NCBI GenBank assembly: GCA_958445065.1
Contig: CAUCQW010000004.1
Coordinates: 62,001-126,000 of the forward strand
DNA: 64,000 nt
Direction of reading: 5' to 3'
Source of the DNA: an uncultured Collinsella sp.
GTDB lineage: Bacteria > Actinomycetota > Coriobacteriia > Coriobacteriales > Coriobacteriaceae
A model generated the notes under the pieces. It made no database searches. It saw nothing but the letters and a program-made list of their open reading frames with translations, and was not told the origin of the DNA. Below, piece after piece: positions 42,488 to 51,540 of the stretch (position 1 is the first letter of the stretch; each line of letters starts with the position of its first letter). The translations under genes were made by a program, and so were the position numbers.

Positions 42488-43945
42488 ATGTCATTTGCAG
42501 TCAGTCTGTCCCTTCTCGGCTTGGTCGCTATCGCGGCCCCGATGGTGGCCTCGGTGCTCGTCGCCCTGTTCCCCCGTCCGTACGCCAAGTGGTTCAGCGT
42601 TTTGGGTGCCGCCGTCTCGACGGTCTGCACCATCGCCCTCGCCGCGAATTTCGCTGGCGCCGGCATGCCCGACACGCAGGTCCCCCTGATCTCGTTTGGG
42701 CAGACCCTCGTCATGGGATTCACCTTCGATCGCATGAGCACGCTGCTCGCGCCCGCCTTTGTGGGTATCGGCCTGCTTGTCGTGATCTATTCGATCCCCT
42801 ATATGAGCGAGAATAACCGTGAGCATCCCGATGCGCCGCGTCGTCGCTTCTACGCGTACCTCGCGACCTTCATTGGTGCCATGGCTGGCCTCGTGTACAG
42901 CTCGACCCTTTTGGGCCAGCTCGTGTTCTTTGAGATCACGGGCGCGTGCTCTTGGGGCCTCATTAGCTACTACATGACGCCTACGGCCAAGAAGGCCGGT
43001 ATGAAGGCCCTGATCATCACGCATATCGGTGCGCTCGGCCTGTATCTGGGTGCCGCCATCGTGTTTGCCCACACCGGCACCTTCGCCATTACCGCGATTA
43101 CCGGCCTCGATGCCAAGCTCAAGGCTATCGTCCTTTTGCTCGTGCTGTTTGCGGCCTGGGCCAAGTCCGCACAGGTTCCCATGTACATGTGGCTGCCTTC
43201 GGCCATGGAGGCGCCGACGCCTGTTTCGGCCTACCTGCATGGCGCCTCGATGGTCAAGGTCGGCGTGTGCGTGTTCGCGCGTGCACTCGTCTCTGCCGGC
43301 GAGATTCCCGAGATCGTGGGCTGGGTCGCCATTATCGACGCCATGGTCACCATGCTCTTTGGTTTCCTTATGTACCTGCCGCAAAAGGACATGAAGCGCC
43401 TGCTGGCCTTCTCCACGATCGCCCAGCTCTCCTATGTGTTCTTTGGTCTGGGCCTTTCGGTCTTTGGTAGCCAGCTGGCCTTTGATGGCGCCGTGTGCCA
43501 CATCTTTAACCACGCTTTCGCCAAGACTCTGTTCTTCCTGATCGCCGGTTCGTTCTCCTTTACGCTCGGCACGCGTATGCTGCCCAAGCTTCGCGGCATC
43601 GTAAAGAAGTACCCGATCTCGGGCGTGGGCTTCGGTGTCGCCGCGCTCGCCATTGCCGGCGTGCCGCCCATGAACACGTTCTTCTCGAAGTTCCAGATCA
43701 TCGCCGGCGGCTTTTCTGTGGGTGCCGGCAACGTCGCGATCCTGGTGCTCGTGTGCATCATGGTTGCCGAGACCGTCGCCACCTTTGCCTGGTTCCTTAA
43801 GTGGATGGGCTATTGCCTGCCCGGCGAGCCGAGCGAAGAGGTCGCTGCGGGAGCCCCGCTTCCCCGCGCGATGGCGTTCGTGTTCATCATGCTCATCATC
43901 ATGGTCATCGTCAGCGGCCCGCTTTCGGCCAGCTGGATCGGTTAG
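42488..43945 (+). CDS. hyfD: Hydrogenase-4 component D, antiporter-like membrane subunit
   Basis: 485 aa, about 14 helices. Antiporter-family motifs FEITGACSWGLISYY, SAQVPMYMWLPSAMEAPTPV and KDMKRLLAFSTIAQLSY. It has no counterpart in the E. coli Hyc complex, so its presence marks this as a Hyf-type (hydrogenase-4) complex with extra potential ion-translocating subunits. 16 bp after hyfC. Confidence 0.92.
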   Translation: MSFAVSLSLLGLVAIAAPMVASVLVALFPRPYAKWFSVLGAAVSTVCTIALAANFAGAGMPDTQVPLISFGQTLVMGFTFDRMSTLLAPAFVGIGLLVVIYSIPYMSENNREHPDAPRRRFYAYLATFIGAMAGLVYSSTLLGQLVFFEITGACSWGLISYYMTPTAKKAGMKALIITHIGALGLYLGAAIVFAHTGTFAITAITGLDAKLKAIVLLLVLFAAWAKSAQVPMYMWLPSAMEAPTPVSAYLHGASMVKVGVCVFARALVSAGEIPEIVGWVAIIDAMVTMLFGFLMYLPQKDMKRLLAFSTIAQLSYVFFGLGLSVFGSQLAFDGAVCHIFNHAFAKTLFFLIAGSFSFTLGTRMLPKLRGIVKKYPISGVGFGVAALAIAGVPPMNTFFSKFQIIAGGFSVGAGNVAILVLVCIMVAETVATFAWFLKWMGYCLPGEPSEEVAAGAPLPRAMAFVFIMLIIMVIVSGPLSASWIG

Positions 43946-43958
43946 GAGGTAGAACGAC

Positions 43959-44612
43959 ATGGGATATTCGATCGTCAACATCCTTGGCGGCCTTCTGATC
44001 GTCACGTCCACCATGGTGGTCGTCTCCAAGAACATCAAGCACGCCATCCGCTGGTATGCGGTGCAGTCGCTGGTGCTCGTGGGACTGCTCGCCACGCTCG
44101 GTGTCACCACCGGTGCGCTGGAACTGCTTATGTGGGCCGGATCTGCCTTTATCACCAAGGTCGTCCTGGTCCCTTATATCCTCAGCCGCGCATATAAGAA
44201 GATGGGCGAGCCGAGCGACGCATCGCTCAAGGCCGGTCTTAAGCCCGCGTGGGCCATTTGCATCATCGCCGTCGAGGTCGCGATTTGCTTTGCCGTCGTG
44301 ACGCAGATCAGCCTGCCCACGGCCGAGGTCGCAACGCCTGCGCTCGCTATTAGCTTCGCTCACTTCTTTGTGGGCCTCACCTGCATCATTTCGCAGCGCA
44401 ACATCATGAAGCAGATCTTTGGATACTGCCTTATGGAAAACGGCAGCCATGTGACACTCGCGCTTTTGGCCCCCACCGCTCCCGAGATCATCGAGATCGG
44501 TATCGCCACCGACGCCATCTTTGCCGTCATCATCATGTCCATCGTCGTGCGTCGCATTTGGGACGACTCCCACTCGCTCGATGCGCGCGACCTGTCCGAG
44601 CTGAGGGGGTAG
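43959..44612 (+). CDS. hyfE: Hydrogenase-4 component E
   Basis: 217 aa with about 7 helices; NuoK-like core (ALLATLGVTTGALELLMWAG region) fused to an extra segment as in HyfE. The conserved RNIMKQIFGYCLMENGSH is typical. Small membrane subunit between two antiporter-like ones. Ribosome binding site TAGGAGG. Confidence 0.9.
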   Translation: MGYSIVNILGGLLIVTSTMVVVSKNIKHAIRWYAVQSLVLVGLLATLGVTTGALELLMWAGSAFITKVVLVPYILSRAYKKMGEPSDASLKAGLKPAWAICIIAVEVAICFAVVTQISLPTAEVATPALAISFAHFFVGLTCIISQRNIMKQIFGYCLMENGSHVTLALLAPTAPEIIEIGIATDAIFAVIIMSIVVRRIWDDSHSLDARDLSELRG

Positions 44613-44615
44613 TCC

Positions 44616-46175
44616 ATGGAAACGTTGATTCTCGCCCTGCTCGCGACTCCTTTGGTGTTCTCGCTGGTCATGGCATTTTTGCCCAAGAACACGTCCTATA
44701 ACGTGTTTGCCGGTCTCAACCTGGTCTCCGTCGCAGCCGTCTTGGTGCTGTCGATTATGACGGCCGGTGACGTCCTTATGAGCGGCGACACCGCGAGCGC
44801 TCTTGGCCTGTGGTTTCACCTCGATTCGCTGGGCGCCATCTTTGTGCTGCTCATCGGCTTTATCGGTTTTCTTACGGGGCTGTTCTCGCTGCCCTATGTA
44901 AAGGCCGATATCGAGGAGGGCTCCATGCCCGCCGAGCGCGCCAAGCAGTATTTTGCGCTGTTTAGCCTGTTCGTGTTCACTATGCTGCTCGCGTGTCTGT
45001 CCAACAACATGATCCTCACGTGGGCCGCCGTGGAGGCAACCACGCTTTCCACCGTGTTCCTCGTGGGTATCTACAAGAACAAGACGGCCCTCGAGGCTTC
45101 TTGGAAGTATGCGATGGTCTGCACCGCCGGCGTGGCCTTTGGCCTGTTCGGTACGCTGCTGATCTACGCCAACGCCGCCGACGTGATTCCCAACGCTCAC
45201 GAGGCCGCGTTCCTGTCGTGCGTGCTGCCGTATGCCGACCAGTTCGACCCGACGCTCATGCGCCTCGCCTTTGCGTTTATCGTGATCGGCTTTGGCACCA
45301 AGGCCGGCCTGTTCCCCATGCACACTTGGCTGCCCGATGCCCACTCCCAGGCCCCGAGCCCTGTCTCGGCCCTACTCTCGGGCGTGCTGCTTAAGTGCGC
45401 CATGCTTGTGATCATGCGCTTCTACGGCTTTACCATCCAGGCCGTGGGCGCCGAGTATCCGCAACTTTTGCTGCTGATCGTCGGCACGCTGTCCATTTTG
45501 GTGGCGGCACTTTCGATGTTCCGCCAGGACGACCTCAAGCGCCGCTTTGCGTACTCGTCTGTGGAGAACGTGGGCGTTATCGCCCTGTGCCTGGGTATCG
45601 GTGGCCCGCTGGGTATCGCCGCGGCCCTACTGCACTGCGTGTTCCACGGCTTTACCAAGACGCTTGCCTTCTGCGTGTCCGGCAACATTCAGCACGCCTT
45701 TGGCACGCGTAGCCTGGCTAAGATCCAGGGTGTCGTCGAGGTTGCCCCCGCAACCGCCGCGCTCGCCGTCCTGGCGCTGCTCGGTCTTGGTGCCTTCCCG
45801 CCCTTTGGCATGTTTATCTCCGAGTTCCTGACTTTTGTCGCCGGTGTTACCGCCGGTCCCATGTGGCTGGTCGTCGTGGTCGCCCTCGGTCTTACCGTGG
45901 CCATCTCCGCGCTCACCCGCATCGCACTCAAGTCGGTATTCGGCCATGCGCCCCAGGGCATGGATAAGCATGAGGCCCCGGCGCTCATGCTTATCCCCGA
46001 AATCATCCTGGCTGTCATGATCTTGTGGTTTGGCATCGCCACCCCGCTGCCTCTCGTGCACGGTGTGGAGACCGCGACCGGCATTGTGCTCGAGCAGAGC
46101 ACCGAGGAACTTCACGCGACGCCGATGTACCGCGCTGTGTTCGGTACCGAGACCGCTCAGAGCGAGGTGGAGTAA
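44616..46175 (+). CDS. hyfF: Hydrogenase-4 component F, antiporter-like membrane subunit
   Basis: 519 aa, about 14 helices. Motifs: WAAVEATTLSTVFLVG, GFGTKAGLFPMHTWLPDAHS and DDLKRRFAYSSVENVGVI. Third antiporter-like subunit of the complex. Separated by 3 bp from hyfE and hyfG. Confidence 0.93.
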   Translation: METLILALLATPLVFSLVMAFLPKNTSYNVFAGLNLVSVAAVLVLSIMTAGDVLMSGDTASALGLWFHLDSLGAIFVLLIGFIGFLTGLFSLPYVKADIEEGSMPAERAKQYFALFSLFVFTMLLACLSNNMILTWAAVEATTLSTVFLVGIYKNKTALEASWKYAMVCTAGVAFGLFGTLLIYANAADVIPNAHEAAFLSCVLPYADQFDPTLMRLAFAFIVIGFGTKAGLFPMHTWLPDAHSQAPSPVSALLSGVLLKCAMLVIMRFYGFTIQAVGAEYPQLLLLIVGTLSILVAALSMFRQDDLKRRFAYSSVENVGVIALCLGIGGPLGIAAALLHCVFHGFTKTLAFCVSGNIQHAFGTRSLAKIQGVVEVAPATAALAVLALLGLGAFPPFGMFISEFLTFVAGVTAGPMWLVVVVALGLTVAISALTRIALKSVFGHAPQGMDKHEAPALMLIPEIILAVMILWFGIATPLPLVHGVETATGIVLEQSTEELHATPMYRAVFGTETAQSEVE

Positions 46176-46178
46176 CGA

Positions 46179-47951
46179 ATGATTGAAACTGAGAACAAGG
46201 TGTATGCCCGTCGCTGCGAGAGTCATGTCGAGGCCCTGCGCCGCGCCGTTCCGGGCTGCATCGAGAAGGTCGAGTGGCAGTGCGAGGACCAGCTGACGAT
46301 CACCGTCAAGCAGGACAAGCTGCCCGAGGCCGTCCACTACCTGTATTACGAGCGCTACGGCTGGATTCCCGTGATCATCGGCAACGACGAGCGCAGTCTG
46401 TGCGGTCGCTACGCCGTGTACTACGTCATCTCCATGGAGGGGGAGGACCCCGGCTGGGTGACCGTGCGCACCGAGGTCGATCCCGCCAAGATGACGTTCC
46501 CGTCCGTGACGCCGTTCGTCCCCGCCTGCGTGTGGGGCGAGCGCGAGCTGCGCGACATGTTCGGCCTGATTCCCGAGGGTCTGCCCGATCGTCGTCGCCT
46601 GGTGCTGCCCGACGATTGGCCCAGCGGCCTGTATCCGCTGCGCAAGGACTCCATGGACTACCGCTTCCGTCCCGCTCCCGCGAGTGACATGGAAAACTAC
46701 GAGTTCTTGGCCGATACCAAGGGCAAGGAGACGACGCTCGTCCCCATGGGCCCGTTGCACATTACCTCTGACGAGCCCGGCCACTTCCGCCTGTTCGTCG
46801 AGGGCGAGACGATCGTCGACGCCGACTACCGTCTGTTCTACGTGCACCGCGGCATGGAGAAGGTCGCCGAGACGCGCCTGAACTATGACGCCGTGACGTT
46901 CCTCGCTGACCGCATCTGCGGCATCTGCGGCTGCGCCCACTCGGTGGCCTATGCCGAGGCCGTCGAGCGCGCCCAGGGCATCCATGTCCCGCCGCGCGCC
47001 CAGTACATCCGCGCCATCATGCTCGAGGTCGAGCGCCTGCACTCGCATCTGCTCAACATTGGCCTGGCGTCGCACTACACGGGCTTCGACTCCGGCTTCC
47101 AGCAGTTCTTCCGCGTCCGCGAGAAGTCCATGGACCTGGCCGAGAAGCTCTCCGGTCACCGCAAGACCTACGGCCTCAACGTGATCGGCGGCGTGCGTCG
47201 CGACATTTTGGCCGAGCAGAAGCTTTCCACGCTCACGACCATCCATCAGCTGCGCTCCGAGGTTCAGGAACTCGTCGACGTCTTGCTTTCCACGCCCAAC
47301 TTTATTGAGCGTACGAGTGGCATCGGCATCTTGGACCGCAAGATCGCACGCGACTTCTCGCCGGTCGGCCCGCTCATGCGTGGCTCGGGCTATGCCCGCG
47401 ACGTGCGCTTTGACCATCCCTTCGACGGCTACGCCGATCCGGACGTCCAAAAGATGCACGCCGCTACGGCCGACACCTGCGATGCCTTCGGCCGTACCGC
47501 CGTTCGCATCCAGGAGGTCTACGATTCGATCGACATGATCGAGACCATGCTCGAGAACTGTCCGTCGGGCCCCATCCTCACCACGGATTGGGAGTACACC
47601 CCGCACAAGTACGCCATCGGCGCCACCGAGGCGCCGCGCGGCGAGGACGTGCACTGGGCCATGCTCGGCAACAACCAGAAGTGCTACCGCTGGCGCGCCA
47701 AGGCCGCCACGTACAGCAACTGGCCGGTCCTGCGCTACATGTTCCGCGGCAACACCGTGGGCGACGCGGCGCTGATTGTCGGCTCGCTTGACCCGTGCTA
47801 CTCCTGCACCGACCGCGTGACGGTGACCGATGTCGCCGCCAAGCGCGACCACGTGCTCGACAAGGAGCAGTTCGAGAACGTCTGGCGTGACAAGTCGCCG
47901 CTTGCGGGCGAGGGCACCATGGCCGCTCCGCTCGATGAGGAGGCGCTCTAA
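46179..47951 (+). CDS. hyfG: Group 4 [NiFe]-hydrogenase large subunit (NuoC-NuoD-like fusion)
   Basis: 590 aa. N-terminal ~170 residues are NuoC-like (VWGERELRDMFGL); the rest is the Ni-Fe catalytic domain. Nickel ligands: RICGICGCAH near residues 245-254 and DPCYSCTDR near 538-546. The protein continues 44 residues beyond Arg546, a tail expected to be removed by the HycI-type protease encoded downstream. Reduces protons to H2 with electrons from formate. Confidence 0.95.
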   Translation: MIETENKVYARRCESHVEALRRAVPGCIEKVEWQCEDQLTITVKQDKLPEAVHYLYYERYGWIPVIIGNDERSLCGRYAVYYVISMEGEDPGWVTVRTEVDPAKMTFPSVTPFVPACVWGERELRDMFGLIPEGLPDRRRLVLPDDWPSGLYPLRKDSMDYRFRPAPASDMENYEFLADTKGKETTLVPMGPLHITSDEPGHFRLFVEGETIVDADYRLFYVHRGMEKVAETRLNYDAVTFLADRICGICGCAHSVAYAEAVERAQGIHVPPRAQYIRAIMLEVERLHSHLLNIGLASHYTGFDSGFQQFFRVREKSMDLAEKLSGHRKTYGLNVIGGVRRDILAEQKLSTLTTIHQLRSEVQELVDVLLSTPNFIERTSGIGILDRKIARDFSPVGPLMRGSGYARDVRFDHPFDGYADPDVQKMHAATADTCDAFGRTAVRIQEVYDSIDMIETMLENCPSGPILTTDWEYTPHKYAIGATEAPRGEDVHWAMLGNNQKCYRWRAKAATYSNWPVLRYMFRGNTVGDAALIVGSLDPCYSCTDRVTVTDVAAKRDHVLDKEQFENVWRDKSPLAGEGTMAAPLDEEAL

Positions 47952-47952
47952 T

Positions 47953-48669
47953 ATGCTGAAGCTTTGGAAGGTCAACGCCAAGGCCGGCGACGCGACGGTC
48001 AAGTACCCGTTTGCGCCGTTCCCCACCAACAAGGACATGCGCGGCAAGCCCGAGCACAACGCCGAGCTCTGCATCGCCTGCGGTGCCTGCGGCGTGGCGT
48101 GCCCGGCCGATGCCATTCGCATGGACACCGACCTTGCGGCCGATACCATCACCTGGTCGATCGACTACGGTCGCTGCATCTTTTGCGGCCGCTGCGAGGA
48201 GGCCTGCCCCATGGAGGCCATCAAGCTCACCGAGGAGTTTGAGCTGGCCGTCATGAGCAAGGACGACCTCACCAGCAAGAGCGTCTACACGCTCGAGCAC
48301 TGCTCGCGTTGCGGCAAGCCGTTTGCCCCGCACAAGGAGATCGACTACGCCAAGCGCCTGCTGCAAAAGGCCGGCGGCATGGAGGCCGAGCAGGCTGCCC
48401 GTACCGTCGGTATGTGTCAGGAGTGCAAGCGCGAGCTCGACGCCCTGCGCGCCGCCTCGGCCGTAAAGACCGGCAACGCTGCCGGCATGGCTGCCAACGA
48501 GACGCTTGCGTCCGGCGAGCCCCAGGGCCCCGGCATGGAGTATCTGGGCGGCCACGGCGTGAACCCGGAGTATATCGACCGCGAGCTCAACCCCGATGCG
48601 CCCGAGATTTCCGCCGGTCCTGCGCCGGTCGAGGGCATCATCATGGATTTTGATACGAAGGAGGAGTAA
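47953..48669 (+). CDS. hyfH: Hydrogenase-4 component H, NuoI-like ferredoxin subunit
   Basis: 238 aa. Two [4Fe-4S] motifs: CIACGACGVACPADA and CIFCGRCEEACPMEA. A further CSRCGKPFAP and CQECKREL could form a zinc-ribbon-like site. The C-terminal ~80 residues are longer than in E. coli HycF/HyfH and low in complexity. Starts 1 bp after the hyfG stop. Wires electrons to HyfI. Confidence 0.92.
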   Translation: MLKLWKVNAKAGDATVKYPFAPFPTNKDMRGKPEHNAELCIACGACGVACPADAIRMDTDLAADTITWSIDYGRCIFCGRCEEACPMEAIKLTEEFELAVMSKDDLTSKSVYTLEHCSRCGKPFAPHKEIDYAKRLLQKAGGMEAEQAARTVGMCQECKRELDALRAASAVKTGNAAGMAANETLASGEPQGPGMEYLGGHGVNPEYIDRELNPDAPEISAGPAPVEGIIMDFDTKEE

Positions 48670-48671
48670 CC

Positions 48672-49454
48672 ATGGCCGAACCCACGCTTTTGCCCGAGCG
48701 GCTTCAGTACCGCCCGACCAAGATCGAGCTCGACGAGAGCATCGAGAAGGCCAAGGCGACCCTTCTTAAGAAGATCAAGCGCTCGGTGTACGTCTACCGC
48801 GTTGACTGCGGCGGCTGCAACGGCTGCGAGATCGAGATCTTCGGTTCCATCACGCCCGTCTTCGACGTCGAGCGCTTTGGCATCAAGGTCGTGCCCTCGC
48901 CCCGTCACGCCGATGTGCTGCTGTACACCGGCGCCGTGACGCGTGCCATGCGCATGCCGGCCCTGCGCGCCTTTGAGGCCGCACCCGATCCCAAGATCGT
49001 GGTGTCCTATGGCGCGTGCGGCTGCACTGGTGGCATCTTCTACGACAACTACTGCGTCTGGGGCGGCACGGACAAAATCTTGCCGGTCGATGTCTACATC
49101 CCCGGCTGCCCGCCCAGCCCCGCGCAGACCATCTACGGCTTTGCCATGGCGCTCGGCCTGCTGGACCAAAAGCTCCATGCCGAGACTACGGTGGAGGCCG
49201 CCGGCGAGCAGGCCGATATCCTGCACCCCGGCGTGCCGTACAAGCTGCGCGTTGCCATCGAGCGCGAAGCTCGCGCCATGAGCGGCTACCGTTACGGCCG
49301 CGACCTGGCCAACGAGTTTATGGATACGCTCGAGGGCGCGCCCAAGGGCGATATCCGCGGTGCCATGGCGCTGCTTATCGACAAGCAGGACGATCCGCGC
49401 CGCGTTGAGGTCTACTCGGCGCTGCAGGATCTGGTGCTGGCCGGAGGTCGCTAG
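48672..49454 (+). CDS. hyfI: Hydrogenase-4 component I, small subunit (NuoB-like)
   Basis: 260 aa. Proximal [4Fe-4S] ligands in DCGGCNGCEIE, ACGCTGG and IPGCPPSP. The C-terminal ~90 residues extend beyond the NuoB core, as in HycG/HyfI. Partner of HyfG. Confidence 0.94.
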   Translation: MAEPTLLPERLQYRPTKIELDESIEKAKATLLKKIKRSVYVYRVDCGGCNGCEIEIFGSITPVFDVERFGIKVVPSPRHADVLLYTGAVTRAMRMPALRAFEAAPDPKIVVSYGACGCTGGIFYDNYCVWGGTDKILPVDVYIPGCPPSPAQTIYGFAMALGLLDQKLHAETTVEAAGEQADILHPGVPYKLRVAIEREARAMSGYRYGRDLANEFMDTLEGAPKGDIRGAMALLIDKQDDPRRVEVYSALQDLVLAGGR

Positions 49455-50036
49455 ATGGAGCTCACGGACCGCTCTGGTTACTTTGCGGGCCCTGGCATGC
49501 TCGGCGGCTCTTTTGGCGATGCCTCGCGCGCAAGCGACGAGGCCGCCGAGGGCGTCGCTGACCCCTGCCTGGGCCATGCGCCCGACCAGGTGGTCTTCTA
49601 CGAGCTCACGCGTAAGTTTGTGGAGACCGAGGAAGACGTTCCCCAGGAGGCCTGCGACGTGCTGTACTACACGCTCGCCGTGGGCCACCACACCGGCGTG
49701 CTCGACTGCTTTGAGCCGCGCCTGTCGGTGTCGGTGGATGTGTTCTATTCGCTCGTCGACGCGCTGCCGGAGGGGGAGGCTAAGACCAAGTTCGAGGCCA
49801 TCCGCTCCTTTGGGGAGTGCCAGCTCGACAAGGCGGCGGTGCCGTCGCTGCTCGAGGCCTGCGATGCGCTGCTCGACGAGCGCGGTTTTCGCGGGTCGGC
49901 CAAGGCCGGCATCTCGGTGTTCGATGACGACTTTGGCCTGCATGCCCAGCAGGTCGCGTTTCTGATGAAATTCCGCGATCTGGTTGAGCGCGTGCGCGAT
50001 GTGTCGGGCGTGTATCTGACGGGAAGGTTGCAGTAA
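49455..50036 (+). CDS. hycH: Formate hydrogenlyase maturation protein HycH family
   Basis: 193 aa. The family block VVFYELTRKFVETEEDVPQEA followed by VLYYTLAVGHHTGVLDCF is diagnostic; the N-terminal ~45 residues are extra. Needed for processing or assembly of the large subunit in E. coli. Starts directly after hyfI and overlaps hycI (TAATG). Confidence 0.88.
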   Translation: MELTDRSGYFAGPGMLGGSFGDASRASDEAAEGVADPCLGHAPDQVVFYELTRKFVETEEDVPQEACDVLYYTLAVGHHTGVLDCFEPRLSVSVDVFYSLVDALPEGEAKTKFEAIRSFGECQLDKAAVPSLLEACDALLDERGFRGSAKAGISVFDDDFGLHAQQVAFLMKFRDLVERVRDVSGVYLTGRLQ

Positions 50037-50539
50037 TGGGTTGCGTTGTGGATGGACGTGTAAACGGCGCCCCGTTTGCAGGTATCGTGCTCACGGCGGG
50101 AAGCGTGCTGCGTGCCGACGATGCCGCCGGCCCCGTGCTCTCCAAAAAGATGGAAGACGCACCCATCGCCGGTTGGTACACCATCGACGGCGGCCAAACG
50201 CCCGAGGACGACATCATCGAGGTCAAGCGCGAGCGTCCGCCGCGTCTGGTTTTGGTCGATGCCGCCGACATGGCGCTGCCCGTCGGGTCCATCCGCCTGC
50301 TCGACAAGCGCGATGTGGCCCGCAAGTCGATGTTCACCACGCATTCGCTTCCTTTGTCGATTCTTATCGAGGAAATCGAGCAATCGTGTGATGATATCGT
50401 CTTCGTTGGGATTCAGCCGGGCGACACGGAGTTCTACAACCCCATGTCCCCGGAAGTCTTTGACGCCGTCGACGCCGTGTACAACGCCGTGGCCGCCAAC
50501 GACTTTTCCCACTTTGTCCGCTTGGGGCAAGAGCAATAG
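50036..50539 (+). CDS. hycI: Hydrogenase maturation endopeptidase, HycI-like
   Basis: 167 aa. HybD/HycI fold: VLTAGSVLRADDAAGPVLS (usual GNxLxxDDxxGP, with Ser instead of Asn), LVLVDAADMALPVGSIRLL with a second acidic Ni-binding position, and THSLPLSILI with the conserved His. Expected to cleave the HyfG tail after Arg546. Confidence 0.9.
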   Translation: MGCVVDGRVNGAPFAGIVLTAGSVLRADDAAGPVLSKKMEDAPIAGWYTIDGGQTPEDDIIEVKRERPPRLVLVDAADMALPVGSIRLLDKRDVARKSMFTTHSLPLSILIEEIEQSCDDIVFVGIQPGDTEFYNPMSPEVFDAVDAVYNAVAANDFSHFVRLGQEQ

Positions 50540-50578
50540 GAGCGCTTGTCCCTGCTGATTAGGAAAGAAGTGATTGAC

Positions 50579-51418
50579 ATGGCAGATTCCAAGGTGGAGT
50601 ACCCCGCTCCCGATTGCCTGGCGCCCGCCGCGATCGAGGCCAAGACCGAGGCCGCCGGCGTGACCAAGGCCAACCTGCCGGTCGCAAAGGCCTTTCTGTT
50701 GGCAATGTTCGCCGGTGCGTTTATTGCCTTCGGTGGTCTGTTCTTTACCGTGTTCTTGAGCGATAGCACGCTGGGCTGGGGCGCCCAGCGCGTCGTGGGC
50801 GGCCTGTGCTTTTGCCTGGGCCTGGTGCTCGTGCTGGTGTGCGGCGCCGAGCTGTTTACCGGTAATTCGCTTATGGTCTGCGCGCTCAAGAGCAAAAAGA
50901 TTACCCTGGTCCAGATGCTCAAGGCCTGGGTCGTCGTATGGGTCGGTAACTTTGTCGGTGCCCTGTTCATCGTCTTTTTGGTGTACATGGCCGGCATTTA
51001 CAAGCTCAACGGCGAGGCGGTCGCCAATTCCATGGTGAGCGTCGCCGCCGGCAAGGTGACGATCGACTGGGTGACGATCTTCTTCCGCGGCATCCTGTGC
51101 AACATCTTTGTGTGCCTGGCCGTGTGGATCGGTACCGCCGGCAAGACCGTGGTCGATAAGGTTGTGGGCATTCTGCTGCCCATAGCCGCCTTTGTGGCCT
51201 GCGGTTTTGAGCACTGCGTTGCCAACATGTACTTTTTGCCCATGGGTGCCGTGATGCACGCGTGCGGCTATGGTGCCAAGGTCGCCGGCGCCGATGCGCT
51301 CAACGCTGCGGGCATTGCGTTTAACCTGTCCGCCGCCACGTTGGGCAACATCGTGGGCGGCGCGGTTCTGGTCGCGCTCGGCTACTGGTTTATCTACGCC
51401 AAGAAGTCCGAGGCGTAA
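50579..51418 (+). CDS. focA: Formate/nitrite transporter family channel
   Basis: 279 aa, six helices. Conserved FNT blocks: AGAFIAFGGLFFTVF, LCFCLGLVLVLVCGAELFTGNSL, GNFVGALF, and GFEHCVANMYFLPMG with the central-pore His. Imports or exports formate, which fits its place at the end of the formate hydrogenlyase operon. The ATG at 50579 has AGGAAAG upstream. Confidence 0.93.
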   Translation: MADSKVEYPAPDCLAPAAIEAKTEAAGVTKANLPVAKAFLLAMFAGAFIAFGGLFFTVFLSDSTLGWGAQRVVGGLCFCLGLVLVLVCGAELFTGNSLMVCALKSKKITLVQMLKAWVVVWVGNFVGALFIVFLVYMAGIYKLNGEAVANSMVSVAAGKVTIDWVTIFFRGILCNIFVCLAVWIGTAGKTVVDKVVGILLPIAAFVACGFEHCVANMYFLPMGAVMHACGYGAKVAGADALNAAGIAFNLSAATLGNIVGGAVLVALGYWFIYAKKSEA

Positions 51419-51440
51419 GGTATCGTCTGTTTGACGTAGG

Positions 51441-51477
51441 GCCTCCCGCGGGGCGTTGCCGTGCGGGAGGCTTTTTT
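51441..51477 (+). terminator. Terminator after focA
   Basis: Stem GCCTCCCGC / GCGGGAGGC, 13-nt loop, followed by TTTTTTGG. Ends the hyf operon. Confidence 0.92.
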
Positions 51478-51540
51478 GGCCTGGGGCTCGTTGCCGGGCT
51501 TTTGGCCTGCTGTGTTTGGCTTGTGAAAGGGGTAATCGAG

